64,000 nt of DNA from Microbacteriaceae bacterium 3FA27C10. GTDB taxonomy: Bacteria; Actinomycetota; Actinomycetes; Actinomycetales; Microbacteriaceae. The notes beneath the pieces were generated by a model. That model did no database searches. It was given only the letters and a program-made list of their open reading frames with translations, and had not been told where the DNA came from. Positions within the stretch are counted from its first letter, which is position 1. Every line of letters starts with the position of its first letter. This document shows positions 55,393-62,379 of this stretch, piece after piece. The DNA lies in NCBI GenBank assembly GCA_005502775.1, contig SCNI01000001.1, positions 124,001-188,000 on the forward strand, given 5' to 3'. The translations under genes and the position numbers were made by a program.

Positions 55393-56196
55393 GTGACGAC
55401 CGATACGACGGGCGCGACCGGGGCGACCGCATCCGGCCGCCCCGTGATCGGCCTCACCACCTACCTCGAGCAGGCGCAGACCGGGGTGTGGGACGTTCCG
55501 GCGGCCTTCCTCCCCCACGCGTACTTCTCCGCCGTCACCCGGGCGGGCGGCATCGCCGTGCTGCTGCCCCCGCAACCGGTCGACGCGGGCATCGCCGAGC
55601 GCGTGCTCGACGGCCTCGACGGCCTCATCATCACGGGCGGCAAAGACGTGGAGCCCGCCCGCTACGGCGCCGAGCCCCACCCGGAGACCGACGAGCCGCG
55701 ACCCGATCGCGACGCCTGGGAAGATGCGCTGCTCACCGCCGCGATCGCGCGAGAGCTGCCCTTCCTCGGCATCTGCCGCGGCGCCCAGGTGCTCAATGTG
55801 GCCCTCGGCGGCTCGCTGCATCAGCACCTGCCCGACGTGGTGGGAGACCGCCGCTACCAGCCGGGCGGTGGCTCCTACGCGAGCGCGCCCGTCGCCGTCG
55901 CACCGGGCACGCTTCTCGCCGGGGCCCTCGCCGGGACCCCCGAGCTCGACGTGCCGGTCTACCATCACCAGGCCATCGACCGGGTCGGCGACGGCCTCGT
56001 GGTCACCGCCCGCACCCCCGACGGCATCGTCGAGGCCGTGGAGCTCACCACGGTGCCGTTCGGCGTGGCGGTGCAGTGGCACCCGGAGGTGGACGCCGGC
56101 GACCTGCGGTTGTTCGAGGCCCTGGTCGACGCCGCACGCGCATCCGCGACCAGGGGCGCCCCCGACCCGAGCTCGACCCGGGAGGCCGCCCGATGA
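55393..56196 (+). CDS. PuuD-like gamma-glutamyl hydrolase (class I glutamine amidotransferase fold)
   Basis: 267 aa. Catalytic Cys128 in LGICRGAQVLNVALGG, His and Glu in VQWHPEVD; the metal-free peptidase C26 fold. PuuD of E. coli splits gamma-glutamyl-GABA into glutamate and GABA; here the predicted substrate is gamma-glutamylglycine. GTG 55393 is taken as the start, ten bases after the ligase stop; TTG 55369 is an alternative overlapping it. The stop overlaps the next ATG (ATGA). Confidence 0.88.
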   Translation: MTTDTTGATGATASGRPVIGLTTYLEQAQTGVWDVPAAFLPHAYFSAVTRAGGIAVLLPPQPVDAGIAERVLDGLDGLIITGGKDVEPARYGAEPHPETDEPRPDRDAWEDALLTAAIARELPFLGICRGAQVLNVALGGSLHQHLPDVVGDRRYQPGGGSYASAPVAVAPGTLLAGALAGTPELDVPVYHHQAIDRVGDGLVVTARTPDGIVEAVELTTVPFGVAVQWHPEVDAGDLRLFEALVDAARASATRGAPDPSSTREAAR

Positions 56197-57551
56197 GCCT
56201 GACGCTGATCAACCCCGCCGACGAGACCGTCATCGCCGAGATCGACGAGTTCGACGTGCCACGCACCGATGCCGCCATCGCGCGCGCAGCCGTGGCCCAG
56301 AAGCTCTGGGCCCGGCTCGCCCCGGCCGACCGGGCGGCCGCCCTGCGCCGCTTCGCCGACGTGGTCGACGCCCACCTCGAGGAGCTGGCGCTGCTCGAGG
56401 TTCGGAACTCCGGGCATCCGGTCTCGCAGGCCCGCTGGGAGGCCGGCCACGTGCGCGACGTGCTCGAGTACTACGCGGCGGCACCCGAACGGCTCTTCGG
56501 CAAGCAGATCCCGGTGGCGGGCGGAATCGACCTGACCTTCGCCGAACCGCTCGGCGTCGTGGGCATCATCACGCCGTGGAACTTTCCGATGACCATCGCC
56601 TCCTGGGGCTTCGCGCCCGCGCTGGCCGCCGGCAACGCCGTGGTGCTGAAGCCCGCGGAGTGGACCCCGCTCACCTCGCTGCGCCTCGCCGCCCTCGCGC
56701 TCGAGGCGGGGCTGCCGGATGGCCTGTTCACGGTGCTGCCGGGCCGGGGTGCCGTCGTCGGCGAGCGCCTCGTGACGAACCCCGTGGTGCGCAAGGTCGT
56801 GTTCACCGGCTCCACGGTCACCGGAAAGCGCGTGATGGCCGGATGTGCCGAGCAGGTCAAGCGCGTCACCCTCGAACTCGGCGGCAAGAGCGCCAACATC
56901 GTGTTCGCCGACTCCGACCTCGAGAAGGCCGCCGCGACCGCCCCCTACGGAGTTTTCGAGAACGCCGGTCAGGACTGCTGCGCGCGCAGCCGCATCCTGG
57001 TGGAGCGGAGCGTCTACGAACGCTTCATGGCGCTGCTCGAACCCGCCGTGGCGGGCGTGAAGGTGGGCGACCCGCTCGACGAGGCCACCGAGATGGGCCC
57101 GCTCGTGGCGCGTGGGCACTACGAGAAGGTGGCGTCGTACGTTCCGGATGACGCCCCGGTCGCCTTCCGCGGTCAGGCCCCGTCGGGCCCGGGGTTCTGG
57201 TTCCCGCCGACCGTGCTCACGCCCGGGCGCACCGACCGCTCGGCCACCGAGGAGATCTTCGGGCCGGTCGTGACGGTGCTGCCCTTCGACGACGAGGCCG
57301 ATGCCATCGGGCTGGCGAACGCCACCGAGTACGGCCTGAGCGGCTCGATCTGGACGCGCGACCTCAGCCGGGCCGTGCGGATGGCGCGGGCCGTCGAGTC
57401 GGGAAACCTCTCCGTGAACTCGCACTCCTCGGTGCGCTACAGCACGCCCTTCGGCGGGTTCAAGCAGTCCGGCCTCGGGCGGGAGCTGGGTCCGGATGCT
57501 CCGCTCGCCTTCACCGAGACGAAGAACGTCTTCCTCGCGATCGACGAATGA
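56193..57551 (+). CDS. NAD(P)-dependent aldehyde dehydrogenase
   Basis: 452 aa. ALDH catalytic residues: Asn130 in ITPWNFP, Glu228 in LELGGKSANIVF, nucleophile Cys262 in NAGQDCCARSR. C-terminal PFGGFKQSGLGRELG binding turn. Somewhat shorter than the usual 480-500 aa at the N-terminus. ATG 56193 has GGAGG upstream and overlaps the hydrolase stop. Predicted to oxidise a gamma-glutamyl aldehyde to the acid in the cluster's pathway. Confidence 0.92.
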   Translation: MSLTLINPADETVIAEIDEFDVPRTDAAIARAAVAQKLWARLAPADRAAALRRFADVVDAHLEELALLEVRNSGHPVSQARWEAGHVRDVLEYYAAAPERLFGKQIPVAGGIDLTFAEPLGVVGIITPWNFPMTIASWGFAPALAAGNAVVLKPAEWTPLTSLRLAALALEAGLPDGLFTVLPGRGAVVGERLVTNPVVRKVVFTGSTVTGKRVMAGCAEQVKRVTLELGGKSANIVFADSDLEKAAATAPYGVFENAGQDCCARSRILVERSVYERFMALLEPAVAGVKVGDPLDEATEMGPLVARGHYEKVASYVPDDAPVAFRGQAPSGPGFWFPPTVLTPGRTDRSATEEIFGPVVTVLPFDDEADAIGLANATEYGLSGSIWTRDLSRAVRMARAVESGNLSVNSHSSVRYSTPFGGFKQSGLGRELGPDAPLAFTETKNVFLAIDE

Positions 57552-57587
57552 CCTGCACCAGCGCATCCGGACAGCCGAATCACCGAC

Positions 57588-57623
57588 CACCCGCACCATC
57601 CTTGTCACCCGCACCACCCTTGA
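57588..57623 (+). repeat. 18-bp tandem duplication before the SDR gene
   Basis: Two adjoining 18-base copies, 57588-57605 and 57606-57623, differing at two bases (CACCCGCACCAtCCTTGt versus cCCTTGa). They fill much of the 80-base gap between the aldehyde dehydrogenase and SDR genes and end at the GAGGAG ribosome site. Probably a recent slippage duplication. Confidence 0.6.
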
Positions 57624-57631
57624 GGAGAACC

Positions 57632-58423
57632 ATGACCGAGCTGACACCGATCGACCTCACCCAGCGCCTCGCCGGCAAGGTCGCCGTGATCACCGGCGGC
57701 GCGAGCGGCATCGGCCTCGCCACCGCGCGCCGCTTCGCCGCCGAGGGGGCCACGGTCGTGATCGGCGACCTCGACCCGGTCTCGGGCCAGGCGGCGGCCG
57801 AGCTCGTCGGAGGCCTCTTCGTGGCGGTCGACGTGACCGATCAGGAGCAGGTCGACGCCCTCTTCGACGTGGCGGCCGCCACCTACGGCTCGGTCGACAT
57901 CGCGTTCAACAACGCCGGCATCTCGCCGCCCGACGACGACTCGATCGAGACCACCGAGCTGCCGGCCTGGGAGCGCGTGCAGGACGTCAACCTGAAGTCG
58001 GTGTACCTCTGCTGCCGCGCCGCCCTGCGGCACATGGTGAAGCAGGGCCGCGGCTCGATCATCAACACGGCGTCGTTCGTGGCGGTGCTGGGCTCGGCCA
58101 CCTCGCAGATCTCCTACACCGCCTCGAAGGGCGGGGTGCTCGCGATGAGCCGTGAGCTCGGCGTGCAGTTCGCACGGCAGGGCATCCGGGTGAACGCCCT
58201 CTGCCCGGGCCCGGTGAACACGCCCTTGCTCGAAGAGCTGTTCGCGAAGGACCCGGCACGCGCAGCCCGGCGGCTCGTGCACATCCCGCTCGGACGCTTC
58301 GCCGACCCCAGCGAGATCGCCGCGTCCGTGGCCTTCCTCGCGAGCGACGACTCCTCGTTCATCACGGGGTCGACCTTCCTCGTCGACGGCGGCATCAGCT
58401 CGGCGTACGTCACTCCCGAGTGA
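57632..58423 (+). CDS. Short-chain dehydrogenase/reductase
   Basis: 263 aa classical SDR. Cofactor motif TGGASGIG (21-28), NNAG (93-96), catalytic Ser148, Tyr162 and Lys166 (YTASK), and DGGIS near the end. ATG 57632 has GAGGAG four bases upstream. In the cluster it is the candidate for oxidising the alcohol of gamma-glutamylethanolamide to the aldehyde used by the neighbouring ALDH; this assignment is by context only. Confidence 0.9.
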   Translation: MTELTPIDLTQRLAGKVAVITGGASGIGLATARRFAAEGATVVIGDLDPVSGQAAAELVGGLFVAVDVTDQEQVDALFDVAAATYGSVDIAFNNAGISPPDDDSIETTELPAWERVQDVNLKSVYLCCRAALRHMVKQGRGSIINTASFVAVLGSATSQISYTASKGGVLAMSRELGVQFARQGIRVNALCPGPVNTPLLEELFAKDPARAARRLVHIPLGRFADPSEIAASVAFLASDDSSFITGSTFLVDGGISSAYVTPE

Positions 58424-58452
58424 GCGGTGCGCCGCGTGCGAGAATCCGAGTG

Positions 58453-59208
58453 ATGAGCATCCCCTCCGATCTCCCTCCGGCGCTGCCCGCCGCCCTGCTG
58501 CTGCGCACGGCGCGCGGCGGCAACGCCTTCGAGGAGTGTGTCGAGAAGCTGCTGCAGACCATCCGGCTGGGCGTCGTGCCCCCGGGCGACCGGCTGCCGC
58601 CCGAGCGCGAGCTCGCCGCGCTCATGGGCGTGAGCCGCGACACCCTGCGCGAAGCGATCGCCTCGCTCGCGGAGGCCGGCTACCTGCAGTCCCGACGCGG
58701 GCGCTATGGCGGCACCTTCGTGAGCGACCCGGTGCCCACCCGGCAGCCGCGCGGCGGAACGACACCGGATGCGGCTCCGGGGCTCGAGCTCGACGCGGCG
58801 GCCCTCGACGACGTGCTGCGGCTCCGGGAGATCCTCGAGCCGGGCGCGGCACGCCTCGCGGCGGGCCGGAGCCTCACCGCGGCCGAGCGCGAATCGCTCT
58901 GGCAGGCGCTCGGGGAGACGGCGGCGGCCGGAGCCTCCGACTACCGGCGGCTCGACTCGCGACTGCACCTCGTGATCGCCGAGCTCGCGGGGTCTCCCTC
59001 GCTGCTGCCGATCGTGGCCGAGAACCGCATGCGCGTGAACGCCCTGCTCGACGCCATCCCCCTGCTGGACCGCAACATCGCGCACTCGAACCAGCAGCAC
59101 GAGAGCCTGGTGGGGGCCATCCTCACCGGCAACGGCGACGACGCGGCCCGGGTGATGACCGAGCACCTCGCCGGGTCGGCGGCGCTGCTGCGGGGCTTCC
59201 TGTCCTGA
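58453..59208 (+). CDS. FadR-subfamily GntR transcriptional regulator
   Basis: 251 aa. N-terminal winged helix (about 25-85; GDRLPPERELAALMGVSRDT, LAEAGYLQSRRGRYGGTFV) and C-terminal all-alpha FCD ligand domain with metal-binding histidines expected in DSRLHLVIAELAG and HESLVGAILTGNGDDAARVM. Last gene of the cluster and probable local regulator; the ligand may be a pathway intermediate. GTG 58450 or ATG 58453 start. A strong hairpin follows. Confidence 0.9.
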   Translation: MSIPSDLPPALPAALLLRTARGGNAFEECVEKLLQTIRLGVVPPGDRLPPERELAALMGVSRDTLREAIASLAEAGYLQSRRGRYGGTFVSDPVPTRQPRGGTTPDAAPGLELDAAALDDVLRLREILEPGAARLAAGRSLTAAERESLWQALGETAAAGASDYRRLDSRLHLVIAELAGSPSLLPIVAENRMRVNALLDAIPLLDRNIAHSNQQHESLVGAILTGNGDDAARVMTEHLAGSAALLRGFLS

Positions 59209-59210
59209 AC

Positions 59211-59241
59211 CGCGGAGCCGGATGCGCGAACCGGCTCCGCG
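59211..59241 (+). terminator. Hairpin terminator ending the ethanolamine cluster
   Basis: Perfect 11-base-pair stem CGCGGAGCCGG / CCGGCTCCGCG with a 9-base loop starting two bases after the regulator stop. No T run; in GC-rich actinobacteria such stems often end transcription. Confidence 0.65.
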
Positions 59242-59285
59242 CGCTGTCGCAGCTTCCGGTCGAGGCCGGGCCCTAGGATCGCAGC

Positions 59286-60242
59286 ATGCATGACGAGGCC
59301 TCCGGCCGCACCCCGATCGAACCGCAGAGCGTCGACGCCCCTCTCTCCACGGCCGCCGTGTTCCTGGTCGTGACGATCGAGCCGGGCCAGGATGCCGCCG
59401 ACCGGGCGCGCGAGGTCGTCTCCGACATCGGCGGGCTGGTTCGCGCGGTCGGCTTCCGTGATCTCAACGGACACCTCTCGTGCAACGTCGGCATCGGCGC
59501 CGCGGCCTGGGACCGCTTCGAGCAGGAGTCGCGCCCGGCCCAGCTGCGCGAGTTCTTCGAGGTTCGCGGGCCCGTGCACACGGCCGTGTCGACGCCCGGC
59601 GACCTGCTCTTCCACATCCGCGCGGAGCGGGCGGACCAGTGCTTCGAGCTGGAGCGCCTGCTGCTCGCCAAGCTCGGCGACGCCGTCGCCGTGGTCGACG
59701 AGGTGCATGGCTTCCGCTACTTCGACTCCCGCGACCTGCTCGGCTTCGTCGACGGCACCGAGAACCCGACCGGCGCCTCGATGGCCCGCTCGGCGCTCGT
59801 GGGCGAGGAGGACGCCGCCTTCTCGGGCGGAAGCTACGTCGTGGTGCAGAAGTACCTGCACGACCTCGGCGCCTGGGCGACGCTCAGCACGGAGCAGCAG
59901 GAGGCGATCATCGGCCGCACCAAGGCCGACAACGTGGAGCTCGACGAGCGGGCGGGTGAGCGCAAGTCGCACAAGTCGCTCAACACCATCACCGACGCGG
60001 ACGGGGTGGAGCACGACATCCTGCGCGACAACATGCCCTTCGGCCGCCCCGGGCAGGGCGAGTTCGGCACCTACTTCATCGGCTACGCCCGCGAGTTGTG
60101 GGTGATCGAGGAGATGCTGCGGCACATGTTCGTGGGTGTACCCGTCGGCTCCTACGACCGCATCCTCGACTTCTCCACGGCCGTGACCGGCACCACCTTC
60201 TTCGTGCCCTCGAACGACGTGCTCGAGGCGCTCGCGCCCTGA
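59286..60242 (+). CDS. Dye-decolorising (DyP-type) heme peroxidase
   Basis: 318 aa, no Tat or Sec signal, so cytoplasmic (B/P class by length). Signature GFVDGTENP with catalytic Asp156; probable heme-ligand His229 in RKSHKSLN and distal Arg247 in ILRDNMPFG. No C-terminal encapsulin-targeting peptide and no encapsulin gene nearby. Physiological substrate unknown. Converges on the LLM monooxygenase gene 4 bases away. Confidence 0.92.
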   Translation: MHDEASGRTPIEPQSVDAPLSTAAVFLVVTIEPGQDAADRAREVVSDIGGLVRAVGFRDLNGHLSCNVGIGAAAWDRFEQESRPAQLREFFEVRGPVHTAVSTPGDLLFHIRAERADQCFELERLLLAKLGDAVAVVDEVHGFRYFDSRDLLGFVDGTENPTGASMARSALVGEEDAAFSGGSYVVVQKYLHDLGAWATLSTEQQEAIIGRTKADNVELDERAGERKSHKSLNTITDADGVEHDILRDNMPFGRPGQGEFGTYFIGYARELWVIEEMLRHMFVGVPVGSYDRILDFSTAVTGTTFFVPSNDVLEALAP

Positions 60243-60246
60243 CCCT

Positions 60247-61623
60247 TCAAGCGCGGAAGGCGTGGCCGCGGTGGGTGGCGGGGAGGTGGGCGGTGCCCTC
60301 GGGGAAGAGCTTCTCGCGGAGGGTGGTGCCGGGCGCCGACGGCGCGGGGGCCGGCGCCGCGAGGCCGCGCTCGCGGAGCACCGGCAGCAGCAGCTCGATG
60401 AGGTCGTCGTAGGTACCGGGGGTGAGGTGCGGCTGGATCAGGTAGCCGTCGACCCCGGTCTCGGCCACGAACTGCTCGATCTGGTCGGCCACCTCCCCCG
60501 GGTCGCCCACGAAGACGCTGCCGTTGATGCCGGTGCGCCGGAAGTTCTCGAGGATGTCGCGCACGAGCGGCGCGGGCTTGCCGTCCTTGCCGAGGTAGCG
60601 TTCGAGGTTCGACTGACCCATCTCGGTGGTCGTCTGCTCGATCGGCCGGTCGGGGTCGAGGGCGAGCAGGTCGATGCCGGTGTTGCCGGCGTAGATGGCG
60701 GCGGCGCCCTCGGGGCTCGACATGGCCAGCATCTCGGCGTGCTTGGCCCAGGCCTCCTCGCTGGTCGGCGCCGTGATGAACAGCGCGCCCACGAGCACCT
60801 TGATCGAGTCGGCCGGCCGGCCGGCCGCGACGGCCGCAGCCCGGATGCCGGCGACATTCGCCGCCACGGTCGCGGGCTCTCCCCCGCCGACGAACACGGC
60901 TTCGGCGTTGCGGCCCGCGAACTCCCGCCCGCGGCCCGAGGCGCCGGCCTGCACGAGCAACGGCGTGCGCTGCGGCGACGGCGGCAGGTTCAGGATGCCG
61001 TCGGTGCGGAAGTAGGGGCCTTCGTGGTGCACGAGATGCACCTTCTCCGGGTCGGCGTACACCCCCGCCTGCTTGTCGAGCACGAGAGCGTCGTCCTCCC
61101 ACGAGCCCTCCCAGAGCGTGAGGCTGACGTCGACGTAGTCGTCGGCCATGTCGTAGCGCTCGTCGTGCGCGATGAGTTCTTTGCCCATCAGGGCGGCGGC
61201 GGTGGCGCCCGAGGAGCCGGTCACGATGTTCCAGCCGATGCGACCCTCGGTGAAGTGGTCGAGGGTCGCGAAGCGGCGGGCGTTGGCGGCCGGCGGCTCG
61301 ACGGTGGTCGAGGTGGTGAGGATGAACCCGAGGTTCTCGGTGACCGCGGCGAGCGCCGACACGAGCGGCATCGGGTCGCCGTGCGGGATGCCGCGTCCTT
61401 CGCGCACCGAGGCGTCGAGCAGCCTTCCGTCGAGGGCGGGGAAGCCGTAGCTGTCGGCGAGGAAGAGGAAGTCGAGTCCGGCCTCGTCGAAGCGTTTCGC
61501 CAGCCGGGTCCAGTGGCTCAGCGTGGTGAAGTTCGCCGATTCGTCTTCCGGATGCTGCCACGCGGCACCGACGGTTCCGTTCGGTCCGATGTACTGGAAG
61601 ATTCCGAGGATCAAGGGCGTCAT
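60247..61623 (-). CDS. LLM-class flavin-dependent monooxygenase, NtaA/DmoA/SnaA type
   Basis: 458 aa bacterial-luciferase-like TIM barrel using FMNH2 supplied by a separate reductase. Family marks: FLADSYGFPALDGR, TTSTTVEPPAANARRFATLDH, GRIGWNIVTGSS, and LVQAGASGRGREFAGRNAEAVFV. Relatives oxidise nitrilotriacetate, dimethyl sulfide, alkanesulfonates or similar; the substrate here is unknown and no flavin reductase or transporter adjoins it. ATG 61623 with no ribosome site; CATAAA at 61630-61635 on the minus strand could be the -10 of a leaderless mRNA. Confidence 0.9.
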   Translation of the reverse strand: MTPLILGIFQYIGPNGTVGAAWQHPEDESANFTTLSHWTRLAKRFDEAGLDFLFLADSYGFPALDGRLLDASVREGRGIPHGDPMPLVSALAAVTENLGFILTTSTTVEPPAANARRFATLDHFTEGRIGWNIVTGSSGATAAALMGKELIAHDERYDMADDYVDVSLTLWEGSWEDDALVLDKQAGVYADPEKVHLVHHEGPYFRTDGILNLPPSPQRTPLLVQAGASGRGREFAGRNAEAVFVGGGEPATVAANVAGIRAAAVAAGRPADSIKVLVGALFITAPTSEEAWAKHAEMLAMSSPEGAAAIYAGNTGIDLLALDPDRPIEQTTTEMGQSNLERYLGKDGKPAPLVRDILENFRRTGINGSVFVGDPGEVADQIEQFVAETGVDGYLIQPHLTPGTYDDLIELLLPVLRERGLAAPAPAPSAPGTTLREKLFPEGTAHLPATHRGHAFRA

Positions 61624-61626
61624 GAG

Positions 61627-61645
61627 ATATTTATGCCATAAATAT
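61627..61645. promoter_or_regulatory. Perfect palindrome at the LLM / XRE-cupin divergence
   Basis: ATATTTATG-C-CATAAATAT, arms of 9 bases around one base, in an otherwise GC-rich region. It starts four bases upstream of the monooxygenase ATG and covers its probable -10, so a bound dimer would repress it. The divergent XRE-cupin protein is the obvious candidate binder. Confidence 0.8.
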
Positions 61646-61695
61646 TTTTCGAGCGCGTTACGGTGGGTTACGAACACATGAAGGGAGGCGGCCCG

Positions 61696-62310
61696 ATGAC
61701 AGCTCACGACCCGGACGCCCCGGGCGGCCGCTCGACCGCGCCGCTCGACGAGGAGGCCGTCGTCATGGGCGCGCGCATCCGGAGCCTGCGTGCAGAGCGC
61801 GGCCTGACGCTCGTGCAGCTCGCCGCTCTCGCGGGCATGTCGCAGCCCTTCCTGAGCCTGGTCGAGCGCGGCCACGCCCGGCTCAGCCTCGCCTCGATGG
61901 CCAAGCTCTCGGCGGCCCTCGGCGTGCGCTCGGGATCGCTGCTCGCCGAACCTCCTGCCGACCGCCGCACGGGCGAGGGCGTCGACGTGGTGCACGCGCG
62001 CAGCGAGCGCCGGCGCCCACCCTCGCTCGACCGGGCGGTCTGGCAGCTCGCCCAGCTGCCCGGAGGCCTGTTCGGCACCGAGATGGTGGGCACCGAACGC
62101 GAGTTCTCGGAGTTCGCGGAGCACGCCGAAGACGAGTTCCTCTACGTGCTCGACGGGGGCCTCGAGGTGGGGCTCACCGACGGCACGGTGCACGCCCTGC
62201 GCCCCGGTGACAGCCTCGCGATCGCGGCCGGCGCCGCCCACGGCTGGCGGGCGATCGGCGCCGAGGGCTACCGGGTGATCACCGTCACCTCGGGCATCCA
62301 CTCCCACTGA
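61696..62310 (+). CDS. XRE-family regulator with C-terminal cupin sensor domain
   Basis: 204 aa. Helix-turn-helix at about 25-80 (GARIRSLRAERGLTLVQLAA, GMSQPFLSLVERGHARLSLA) and a cupin ligand domain at about 125-198 (EDEFLYVLDGGLEV, ALRPGDSLAIAAGAAHGW). ATG 61696 is chosen for the GGGAGG seven bases upstream. Probably senses a small molecule and controls the divergent monooxygenase gene through the palindrome at 61627-61645. Confidence 0.9.
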   Translation: MTAHDPDAPGGRSTAPLDEEAVVMGARIRSLRAERGLTLVQLAALAGMSQPFLSLVERGHARLSLASMAKLSAALGVRSGSLLAEPPADRRTGEGVDVVHARSERRRPPSLDRAVWQLAQLPGGLFGTEMVGTEREFSEFAEHAEDEFLYVLDGGLEVGLTDGTVHALRPGDSLAIAAGAAHGWRAIGAEGYRVITVTSGIHSH

Positions 62311-62379
62311 GACGGCGTCATAGCAAGTCCTTGGGTTTCGCCAAGGCCGCTCCCGAAACGGGCGCATAGCGTCCTCCCT

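Noticed and set aside
52322-59208. Classical eut operon with ethanolamine ammonia-lyase and microcompartment
   Set aside because: No eutB, eutC, shell-protein or B12-related gene is present; the ligase and hydrolase point to the gamma-glutamyl route.
59286-60242. DyP peroxidase as encapsulin cargo
   Set aside because: No encapsulin shell gene is near and the protein ends DVLEALAP without a targeting extension.
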